From Beroe ovata (taxonomy: Eukaryota > Ctenophora > Nuda > Beroida > Beroidae): DNA of 42,253 bases. The position numbers and the translations under genes were made by a program. The notes under the pieces are model-generated. The model was given only the letters and a program-made list of their open reading frames with translations. It was not told where the DNA came from and searched no databases. This document shows, in pieces, positions 1-10,017 of the stretch. The stretch covers positions 6,336-48,588 of the forward strand of contig CAMPET010000301.1 in the NCBI GenBank assembly GCA_946803715.1, written 5' to 3'. Positions within the stretch are counted from its first letter, which is position 1, and each line of letters opens with the position of its first letter.

Positions 1-57
1 GTGTTTGTGTGTGTGTGTGTGTGTTGTGTTGTGTGTGTGAGTGTGTGTGTGCCTGGT
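1..57. repeat. TG microsatellite
   Basis: A nearly pure (TG)n tract with a few interruptions opens the window. The stretch from 58 to 518 shows no exon that fits the next part of a DEG/ENaC channel, so the gene's remaining exons lie further left. Confidence 0.95.
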
Positions 58-518
58 GAAAGACGCAGTATGTTTGTCAATCAGAAATAGATATCCGTTG
101 AGGAGAAGATCTGGGTATCATGACGTCTCCATGGCAACACAGAATTCACCATTGGTCTCGGATGAACACTTCCCTCTTTCTCAACACGTGGAGTTTTAAC
201 AAAATCGTGGCCCTTCAGCAGATTGAACTCATGATAGGGTCTTAGGATCTTATTCTGGGATAGAATGAGCAAGCGTCAGCATAAGGCAACAGCTGTATAT
301 CCGTTTGATAGATTGATATCGATATGGATTGGAGATAGATATGAATTGGAGATAGATCCATGAAAGCCAATTCCTTATTGCTCCTTCATCAACACTTCAT
401 ATATCAGGCACCATGACACGTGAATAAGAAATTTCAAAACCGTCGTTAACAGCCCGGATACAAACGTGCGTCACATCCTTTTTGTCACGTGATCAAAGCG
501 TGACTACGAATATATTAC

Positions 519-3500
519 CTTTTGAAGACGAATCCTGACGTAACTCTCTGACCCTGGACGGAGTGCGAAGCCATACTCCTCAATCATCGGAGGCTCGTAC
601 GAGTTATGGAGCAGAACTTTGAACCCAGCCACATCCTGGGGTGGAGAGATCAGTAGTGGCGATATGCAATGGGAAGGATATTATCAACTAGAGAATCTCA
701 AGAACGTGAATTTAGTGCTTCATCCCGGGATCCCAGCCCCAGGTCCCGGCGAAATTTCAACCACTGCGGATGTCATATACGCGAGACTGAGTGTGTCATG
801 TTCGAATGAGAACCAGGTGGTGCAGTACTCACCTGTGTCTCAAAATAGTCGTCCTGAGCCACGTGCAGACGGAGACTCAGCCCGTACAGAGCGCCTGTCC
901 GGGACATTTTCAACCACCCGTTCGGGTTGAACGCGTAGCACAGTCCGTGCTCTGTGTACACCTATCATAAGGAAACGATTCAAGCATATTCAAGATAATT
1001 CAAAGGATGAAAATCTCAATTTGCGGAAGTATGGGATAATTTGAAATGAGTGAAGTGAGAGAAAGTCGAAGGTCTCGAACCTTCTGGAAAGCTTCACTGG
1101 GCACTTCCGTTGTTCTGTTATCGACTGACAGACACGGACTACCGCTAAACCTGTGGAAAGTGTCAGTCAACATATTCTGAGAACCAGAGCAGTGTTTCAT
1201 CCCACACTAAAATCGAGGTGGTGTAGAATTCAATCTTCAGAAGTGCAAAGGGGAGTTGTACTGTTGGTTTGAGATTTCTCCATGCCAGCTGAGATGAAAC
1301 AGACCCACCCATACATTCGCTTTTCCCTCGGATTGCACGGAGCCTAGCATGATGCATGGAACTTTGCATCCCGCTATTTTACAATTAACAATATCCACCA
1401 GACAGTGTGTCAAGATATAGTTAGGGAGAATTCGGTAAACACGCAGACACATTTTTGATCAACAGACAATTTTGCGTTAATATAGGAGAGTTATAATACT
1501 CTACTGCAAACACTGATGCATAGCGTAGCTGTCTATGCGTTAGCAGTGTACCATGCTTTAGGATAGCTGACACTTGGGATTCTGGTCTTTTTACTTTTTA
1601 CAGGTAAAATTTCAGCATGATCGGAATCAGCTTAGCTGCTGGTCCTTGACAACATTACAATATTCGCAGCTTGGGCACATAAAACGATTAATATTTATGC
1701 AGATCCCTTGTCTTTTAGAAGTTCATACACACAGTTATAGCATAAATTGAATCAATTTTGGCGCAGCTTGTATGTGTCTCATCTCGCTATATAAAGCTGG
1801 TGTCTCACATATAATCCCAGTACATATGTGAGACATGCACGAGACATGAGACATAGACATGTGTGCGTGTGTCTCGGATGTTATACCTACAAAACTCCAC
1901 TGTTTGGGTGGGCGTGTGAGCTCCACGCTCATACAACTGTTTCAGATTGAGTGTTTTTATCTGCAGGAGGGGGAGAGGGAGATTTGAAAGTGAAGAAAAA
2001 CACACAGGGGATAGAGTCACGAGGGCTTGTCCGGACAATAAGAGCCAAAAGTTGGAGTTCTTCCGAGTTGGAATTCTTCTCGAATCTCGATCATTGCTAT
2101 TTTGGAGGATATAGCTACTGTTGTTCTATATTTTGGTTGGACGTGCACCCTGGTTCCTCAATCCCCTGTGTCATTAGCATATCTACCAACCTACAAAACT
2201 CTACAGTATCTTCAAGTGAATGTGTCGCTTCAGTGTACACTCGCTTAATGTTCAATCTCTTTATCTGAAACAAGCTGACAACTCTCAGGAAGGAATACGG
2301 CAGAGAGGAGATAGGAAACGTCCACATGAAATGGACGAAAAAACACGTCCTTATCCTGTCCCCTCTCCAAACTTGAGTCTATAATCCTACATTGGGGGTA
2401 TCAGCTCACCTCCTCATATTCTGTATCCCATTCCCTCTGATCGAGCTCATCGACATGGCCCCAAATAGGGCGTGTCCGTCGCAGGAACCTCTTCAGCTGG
2501 TCATTCTGTCCGTCCTCAAAGTAGGACTTGTTGAACCGGTTGAAGTTACAGAGAGTCACGGTGGGGAAGATAACTCCTTCGGGAGGAGCTTCGTAGAAGT
2601 TGAGTTTGGTCGAAGTGGGCTTTGCCATGTACACGTTTATACTCAGAGCTGAGGGGATGATTTAGATGGGGGATGGGAGGGAATATATTATAGACCACAC
2701 CCTCTATAATTTAGCGGTTGTGGTTCGGAGTTGAACATATTAAAGTGGAATAATTCTAAGTGTGGATAGTGCTATACAGGTTAAGATTAGAGTTCACACT
2801 GAAGTAGTGCTGCCATTGTGCCATGATATACGCGAATATTTTACTCTTATATGCCACAGAGATGCTAATATAGTGAACAAGATGGCAAGCTGAACTTAGT
2901 CCAACGGTTATATTATATCACCGTCACGTTTCTGTTAAATATTTTAAACTAGTTTATGTTTAAACTAGTTTGTGTTTAAACTAGTTTATGTCGCATAAAC
3001 TATGTTTCGTTAGATTATCACTCAGAGGCCAAGCATCTCATTGCGGCCGCAGGAGTGAAGCAAGTTGATGTGCGTGCACTATATAGTGCACTATAGAGTA
3101 TAAGTGAAGGTTTCTATCGATGGTTGACCACGATAAGATGGTAAGCATGATATGGTGATAAACTTACCGATATTGTACCACGCGTAGACGAATGAAGCAA
3201 GCCACAAGCTAACCCAGATGAATCTTCGACCATGGGAGGCTTTACTGAAATCAAATGGTTAACTACAATAACATTAGAACATTGTAACACAGGACATAGG
3301 AACCAGTTCTTTAGCAAGTTCTAACTATCTAACTTTCATTTAGTTAAGAACCACCGCTTACCTGAATATTTCGGCGAGATAGTCAGCGGTTACAGTTGAT
3401 GCGAACTCCTTGAACGTCTCCATCTCGATTTCCTCTCTCCTCTGCTCTAATGCAGCCCTGTTTGCTCTTCGCTTGGCTTTCTTCTTCCGTTTGGGGGGCG

Positions 3501-5889
3501 GATCACTGTTCTGAAGGAACGTCTCAGCTTCCTTCTGCCCACACTCTGATTCGCTCATCGAGCCTGAGAGGTTTATGTGAGGTTCAGTAGTGGAGTCGTC
3601 TTCAAAGTTACCTGAGGATCAATATATACGGGCTTGTGGTCATTGTTGTTGTCATGGTTACCTGACATGTGGTTGTGCTTCTGGTTGTAGTTATGGTGGT
3701 GGTTGTGGTGTTTGGTTGGGGGTCTCTGGGGTCTGGCTGGAGGGTATGAGGGCTGGTAGTGCTCCAGGTATGGATAGTAGGTCGGTCGCTCGTTTCGAGG
3801 GGGGACTTCGAACGCAGACTGCTCATCTGAAATCGGTATTGGAGGTCAACATACCCACTATATACCCACTAATGTCATAGCTATCACTGAGTATATCACA
3901 ATCAGTATAGAGTGCTTATTATTAGGACTAGGTTAGCTAAGATCCACCGTATAACTAAGTTACCATACATTACTATTTTATAACACTTTCATAAATCCTA
4001 AAACAGATTTGGATATTCGTGACCTATACAAATAACCCCGCCCTGAATTTCATTACGAGTCAAGTTATCAACTGAAGTAACTTTTGTCACTTTAATTTTT
4101 CGTCAACACATTTTTTCGAGAAATATGGTGTTGTAAAATCATGGATGTTGACATCAATACAGTATTTAATTTACCGTCGGCTATTCATGGTTCGCCATAA
4201 GCTCAGTTCATTCACAAGAGAGCAAATGCGAGGAAACGCAGCAATCCCCGAAATTTCTAATTATTTGAGACATATACTGACAGAATCTACACTCGAGGTA
4301 TGATATTGTAACAAAATCAGTAAATAATTTCATTTTTTGGAGTCTCCAATAATTATTTTCCCCGGAGAATAGACAAAAAGTAAAGTTTTAGCGCGTCCAA
4401 GAGAGCAAGCACACGTACAACGGTTCAAACTATGGAACAAATGTATACTCCACACTCACAACTAAAACTAAGTGTACACTCACCGGCAAGAGCAGGCATA
4501 TAGAAAATGGCAAAGTTTTCTACATGCTCCATAATAGGTCAGGCTTATTTTAGGGTCAACAAATGGCGACTTAATTAGTATATTTGCTGTAAAGATAGGT
4601 TGTCAACGTTCTGCAATGTAGACAGCAAATTACTCTGGATTATGAAACCACAGTTAGAACCCGAGTAAGACACGTACAAATAAACAGAGTTGCTCTCAAC
4701 TAGGTGTTACACTGAGTGGTCAATAAGAAACACAACGCGCGATTGATGCCCTTCAAAATCAAAGCTCGGAATACCAACACGTAATAGTGTTCGGTATGTT
4801 TGTGTGTCAGTACTCGGTTTATGTGTGTATGCCTCACCTGCAGCAAGGGAAGCAAATCGACCATTCCAATCAATTAATCAACTAATCAAATATTACACGT
4901 CCAGTCTGTCTACTCTGATGATCAACTGACTGATTACAACTTCATGTATGAACGTGTGACGATTTAGGGCGACACGTGCGATGATTCAGAGTGGCATGGT
5001 GTCAATGATATCACCAGAGACTATGATATTGACCATCTCTCATTGACGGCCCATACCTACTCCTTTATAAAAAGAGACTCTCGCTAACTCTGATATTAGG
5101 ACGGCACCTCATGATATCATTATCAAGATATGCTCCTTTATAAAACCAGATTTTCTCACCTTTGGATGGCACCTCTTGGAAGGAAGCAGGTTGCTCCATA
5201 TCGTAGTTCCATTCCAAGCTCGGACTCTTCTTCAGCTTCCTGCGGAGGGGGATTGTCTCCTTCAGTCTCGCATCTCTGTCCTCTTCGCTCGATTGCTCGA
5301 GATTCGCTGAGGACGGAATTGAGGTTACAAATGGAGAAAGGAGAGGAGAGATTTGAAAATCAAGGAACTTCGAGAACCTTTCCTTCTTTATAATTTCGAC
5401 ATTTCTCTCTTTAGATTTCTAGTGGAAACCTGTGTCAGGGCTCGGCCCCGAACTCGGAGATGAAGTTTTCAGTTGGAGTAATGGATCAGGCTTAGCTTTC
5501 GAGTTGTAGCCTAGTTGAGGTTTGGGACCCACAGGACCTCCCTCGGAAATGATGTACAGAATCTCATGTAGGCCCGCATGAGCAAGACACTGGTTCATGG
5601 TGGCGTTATCGTGGATGAGGACAAACTCCCGGTCATGTCGACTGAACCAGTAGATCGCCAGGACTTTCTCACCAGTGCAAATAGCACTAACATATGTGAA
5701 GAGATGCTGGTAATGGGCGGATGAGGAGAGGGAAAATTGGGCAAATATCTCCCCTCCGTCAACCAGCCCCCGGGTTAGCCCGATCTTCAGTTTAGACTCG
5801 GGCATGGCGGCGGCCGTGCTACAGTTGATAGGAAGTGGTCTCCTGACAAGTGAGAGGTCAGGGGTCACTGATCCTGCTGACGTGAGCAT
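519..5889 (-). CDS. DEG/ENaC (ASIC-type) cation channel with PB1-like N-terminus, 3' end outside window
   Basis: This is a plasma-membrane sodium channel subunit of the DEG/ENaC family. Coding exons in transcript order are 5889-5430, 5306-5160, 3826-3662, 3611-3362, 3244-3168, 2648-2410, then either 2264-2191 or 1960-1887, then 1150-1081, 961-833 and 635-519; all phases agree. At least 576 residues are visible. Residues about 33-115 look like a PB1 domain, followed by a Ser/Pro/His/Tyr-rich linker and a basic stretch (PKRKKKAKRR). Next come FASTVTADYLAEIF (327-340) and TM1 with FIWVSLWLASFVYAWYNI (349-366). The family signature FPTVTLCNFNRFNKS is at 394-408. The ectodomain includes HGLCYAFN and EPPMIEEYGF. 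The start is the first ATG after an in-frame TGA about 48 nt upstream. The Cys-rich domain, TM2 and selectivity filter must lie below position 519. Family assignment is very secure. The join of the first three exons to the channel rests on phase alone, and an exon could be missing between 3826 and 5160. Confidence 0.88.
1887..1960 (-). CDS. Alternative exon b of the DEG/ENaC gene (74 bp)
   Basis: This exon encodes IKTLNLKQLYERGAHTPTQT, then VEFC, ending with AG of an Arg codon. Length and phase are the same as in exon a, and the last residues are identical, so either exon joins the exon at 1150-1081 in frame. The acceptor is cctgcag and the donor is gtataac. It is closer to ASICs in having GAH at the position of ASIC AGH. 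Confidence 0.85.
2191..2264 (-). CDS. Alternative exon a of the DEG/ENaC gene (74 bp)
   Basis: This exon encodes IKRLNIKRVYTEATHSLEDT, then VEFC, ending with AG of an Arg codon. It corresponds to the ASIC extracellular segment around KPFNMREFYDRAGH, just before the CxxxGxxC region. The acceptor is ttgtttcag and the donor is gttggt. A homologous exon of the same length lies 230 bp downstream on this strand; 12 of the 24 complete codons encode the same residue in both. Confidence 0.85.
2940..2996. repeat. Palindromic AAACTAGTTT tandem repeat in a channel-gene intron
   Basis: Three near-identical units of about 16 bp, built on TTTAAACTAGTTTRTG, lie in the intron between the TM1 exon and the following exon. 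The core AAACTAGTTT is a perfect palindrome, and a further degenerate unit follows (ATAAACTATGTTT). No function can be assigned. Confidence 0.8.
5160..5889 (-). CDS. First two coding exons of the channel gene: PB1-like domain and linker
   Basis: Exon 5889-5430 encodes 153 residues. Residues 33-115 follow the order expected of a PB1 (ubiquitin-like) domain: strand KLKIGLT, strand EIFAQFSL, helix YQHLFTYVSAI, strand VLAIYWF, turn and strand HDREFVLI, helix NATMNQCLAHAG, strand HEILYII. A lysine sits in the first strand, and a weak acidic segment stands where PB1 domains carry their OPCA loop. PB1 domains pair with other PB1 domains in scaffold and kinase complexes. Exon 5306-5160 adds 48 residues of charged linker. 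It ends in phase 1, which fits the phase of the exon starting at 3826. If that join is wrong, this would be a separate small gene. The fold call is by eye, with no alignment run. Confidence 0.6.
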
Positions 5890-6124
5890 GTCAGCTGGAC
5901 AGAGAGGTGGGAAGACGGGAGTGGACGAGCGGTGTCAGGATACATGATTCATTGGGATGGCAACTATATATGGAGAGAGAGATGAGGACCGGCAAAAAAT
6001 CAAAAGATGGAGGTATCCAACAAAGCGCTTCAAACTCAGTAAAAGGTATACCCATTAGGGGGTTACATCTTTGAATCATATTGAAAGACATTCCAAATGA
6101 CGGAATATTTCGATCAATGACCAA

Positions 6125-8340
6125 TGTGTATCAAAATGAGCAACTAAAGAGCAAGCAAAATCCAATTGTATGAAATATTTTGACAAAATACTACGACTTT
6201 TTGCTTGACAACTTAATCCATGAATCGTGCATTGTATTAAAAGTGTATGCCATATAAAGCTGCGATGATCATGCTCTTATATATATACCGCGCCACGGAG
6301 AAGTGTAATGAACATAGACCAGACTATACGACACGTGACTTTATGAAGGAGCAAATAGTTATTAAGTTGTACACCTCCTATATTATAGATCATGTGATCT
6401 GATACTTAGATTGGTGTCACATTCACGTCAAATTGTTGTTTGAGAACGCATAGAAGGACTTAAATGGACTATCACTAATCTATGTCAAATCATGACGAAA
6501 GAATAACAGAATCGATGTCAAAAACCAAGTATCAGACAAGTTGCACACGGAATTTGTTTAAATATTTGAACTCTCAGTTCACTAGAAGTAGATTGCACTT
6601 GAACAGCATTATAGAAAGCAAGAAAAACCGACAATTAGAAACTATCGCGCATGATTTTCGGCCAGTCAAATTCTTGCTACAATAGTCAATAATGCACTGT
6701 ACGATTATCGCATATAATTAACATATCGATGACATCATCAATTAGAAAGTCGAGACGAAATTTCGATTAAAATTACCAAAATAATCTTACACTCTGGAGC
6801 GATAGGTACTCAGCGGTAGGAAGTCGCCACCAAAAACAGACAAAGAACTGAAGGCTATAGACGGCCTTCGCGCCGCTGGATTCAGACAAAAGAAACATTG
6901 CACGAGTCGCGAAACAGCAAATGTTACTGGAAGTGACAAAAACTTGTACTTTTCATGAAATTACCAGACATGAGAACATGACAGGAGCGATACAATATAA
7001 TATGAGCATAAAAAGTTGTCATAAAGTTAGAGGATCTTGTCACGAAAATCTTCTATTCCTAGGAAAGTATAGGAAAAGCATGTGAAAAAGTGAACTGTCA
7101 TTTGAAAGGTTTTTAGGTTTTCACATGATACCCTATTATAGCTGTTGAAATTCCTTGATCCGCCGAAAACAACTTATCTTGATTTGATTACAATGACATA
7201 TTGTGACAACAGCTGACATCACTCATCAGCTCTAATTTTGAAGCTACAGCTCAACTGCAAATCAAATTATATAGTTGTGGTCGAATTTCCTTGGTGGAAT
7301 GCATACTCCAGGCTTTCAAAGTCCTTGTTCGGTATTTTCATTATAAAACAAGGCCTGATAATTGATCAATTATAAACATAAGAACTAGGTAATTGAACCT
7401 CTACAAACGAAGCTGAATTCACATAAATTTGCACGTGCTGCTTTATCACGAGTGAGGGGTGCATGAAATCAATCAGAATACGTGATGTTCAATACAACAC
7501 ATAGCTGACAAGTTCAAAGCGCGATGCACATAAAAAGGGCGGTTTCCGGTCGAATTCACCAGCTGCAATGCCATGATATTGCTCCTGAGAAGTGCACTTC
7601 CATATATGACCGCGAGCACGGCACAGCACGTATGGACAAAGCTCGTCTATCCAACATAAGCTGCATATAGGGTGAGAATTTGACCACAGGTAGTTAATAG
7701 TTATCACCGATTACAAAGAATCAAGAGCTTTCAACACCTATTTGGTTGAGAAGATCAGCTGCAAGACGGGAGGATAATAGGATATTTCACTATAATCACA
7801 GCTCAGGGAATATAATACACCTCCGATATCGAGTCTTGATGCACGATTTAGACAAAACTGTAGATATCGAACGAAATTTAGCTGGCTTGCCATCAGAGGA
7901 ACAATGAATAGTTCATTGTTACCCTTTTTCCATGAACATAAGGAATAAGATCATACACACTTTTTGAATGGCCATTCATATTCGACGCCTTGTCTGTAGA
8001 AATGGATCATTTGGCACCAAATAGAGTTTTCGAAGGGGGAACGTGTGAAAATATGAGTAGGTACATGGTGAGTGGAATCAAAAAATTATTCCGAGAAAAA
8101 AGACGAGACGTGAATTCCATCCGAACACAAGGAAATTTCTCTGATGAGGGAGTATTCACTCCTTCCCCTGGAGAAAAAGAAGCATACATGTCACATAAAC
8201 GGGAACTATAAGCTGCATATGAAAAAACAAAGTTCACGGTATTTATGTAAATACCGCAGAGAGAACTGTTAGTTTTTCAATGTAACGAAAAGAGGATGGT
8301 ATAAATGTGAGAGATACTTTGAGGGTGTTGAAGCATGGTA
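6125..8340. other. AT-rich stretch without recognisable genes
   Basis: Only short reading frames with unbiased composition occur here, none with convincing splice-site framing or family motifs. The right part of the DEG/ENaC gene's promoter region should lie just above 5889, but no clear TATA box or initiator stands out. Confidence 0.6.
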
Positions 8341-8404
8341 CGCAGACTATAACAGTAACAGTAACACACACTCAGACACACACTCAGACACACACGCACG
8401 CACA

Positions 8405-9973
8405 CACACACACAACAAGAATTAATTTTGATTCCAGTTATATATTTCGTTAAACAGAACCATAGATATAGCCAGAATCCGAAGTGGAATTAGGGGCTGG
8501 GAGAGTGAAATGTGTTAATTGGTGTAAATTTAAATTCTCTTAACTTAATTGAAAAGTCCCTGTAACGATAACTTCGGTGTCCTCGTTAAACCCTGATATC
8601 AGAAAACAAATTAACAACAAGCTGGATCTATTACACTTAAAGTAAACTAGGAAAGGGAGGGAGAACGAGTAAAACTGAGCACCTGTAAAACGAAATAGGA
8701 ATCAAAATGAATATCGAAGGGAACATCATAGGCCGGCCTTGCAACTAAAGTGCTTATCAATTAGATTAGGTTTTAGTAAAAGGATTAAATCATTCAGTTG
8801 GACCCACAACTCATCGAATTCGAAGTCAGGGACAAAATTATTCACCACACGATAATCGCGTGGGTGATCTCACGACACGAGCTCGGACACGTGACCGGTG
8901 AGAAATCAGTGAGACACCGAATAGACATGAGATAGACAAAAGTGAAAATGAGACCTCAGATAAACATCAGTGAGATATCAGATAGTCATCAGTGAGACAA
9001 AAGTGAGACATCAGATAAACATCAGTGAGACATCAGATAGACATCAGTGAGACATCAGTGAGACACCAGATAGACATCAGATAGACATCTCACATCAGTG
9101 AGACACTGTCGAGTTTGTGAGTAATGTGAGTGAACGTCTGGATCATTCTACGATGATAATACCATGAATGGTACTGCATGATGATGANACGCACACACAC
9201 ACACGCACACACATACATACGCACACACACACGCACACACAACAAGAATTAAATAATTATGATTCCAGTAATATATTTCGTTAAACAGAACCATAGATAT
9301 AGACAGAATCCGAAGTGGAATTAGGGGCTGGGAGAGTGAAATGTGTTAATTGGTGTAAATTTGAATTCTTAATTGAAAAGTCTCTGTAACGATGAATTCG
9401 GTGTCCGCGTTAAACCCTGATATCAGCGATTAATACTGTAGAAAACAAATTAACAACAAGCTGGATCTATGACACTAAAAGTAAACTAGGAAAGGGAGGG
9501 AGAACGAGTAAAACTGAGCACCTGTAAAACGAAATAGGAATCAAAATGAATATCGAAGGGAACATCATGGGCCGGCCTTGCAACTAAAGTGCTTATCAAT
9601 TAGATTAGGTTTTAGTAAAAGGATTAAATTATTCAGTTGGACTCACAACTCATCGAATTCGAAGTCAGGGACAACACGATAATCGCGTGGATGATCTCAC
9701 GACACGGGCTCGGACACGTGACCGGAGAGAAATCAGTGAGACACCGAATAGACATCAGATAGACAAAAGTGAAAATGAGATAAACAGCAGTGAGATATCA
9801 GATAGTCATCAGTGAGACCAAAGTGGGACTCCAGATAGACATCAGTGAGACATCAGTGAGACATCAGATAAACATCTCACATCAGTGAGACACTGTCGAG
9901 TTTGTGCAATGTGACTGAACGTCTGGATCATTCTATGATGATAATACCATGAATGGTACTGCATGATGATGAG
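8405..9973. repeat. Direct duplication of about 0.78 kb around a single N
   Basis: Positions about 8384-9187 and 9189-9973 are near-identical, with small indels. Each copy starts in a CA tract, continues with caacaagaattaa and ends in ccatgaatggtactgcatga. The only ambiguous base between them is the N at 9188. The first copy stops exactly at the N, and the second continues into unique sequence after 9973. This is what two overlapping contig ends look like when joined without being merged, or when two haplotypes are joined. Confidence 0.9.
8915..9115. repeat. CAGTGAGACATCAGATAGACAT minisatellite
   Basis: Imperfect tandem units of about 11 and 22 bp are made from the words CATCAGTGAGA and CATCAGATAGA. 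A second, shorter version is at 9735-9895 in the duplicate copy. Repeat and spacer lengths are irregular and the array has no distinct unique spacers, so it is not a CRISPR array. Confidence 0.85.
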
Positions 9974-10017
9974 CTTGCTGAGATGAATGCATTACTGCTG
10001 CAGTATGAGGGCCCTAG

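Noticed and set aside
81-272. Minus-strand frame as the next channel exon
   Set aside because: Although it has a possible acceptor, it does not resemble the DEG/ENaC segment expected after residue 576.
619-930. Plus-strand open frame of 103 codons
   Set aside because: It runs antisense over the channel exon 961-833 and the adjacent intron; the minus strand clearly matches DEG/ENaC sequence.
5130-5393. Plus-strand open frame of 87 codons
   Set aside because: It lies antisense to the phased channel-gene exon 5306-5160 and has no motif of its own.
7990-8237. Open frames on both strands near 8.0-8.2 kb
   Set aside because: Length is within chance expectation for this base composition, and no exon partners were found.
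8915-9115. CRISPR-like direct repeats
   Set aside because: Units are degenerate and have no unique spacers of constant length, and the genome is that of an animal.
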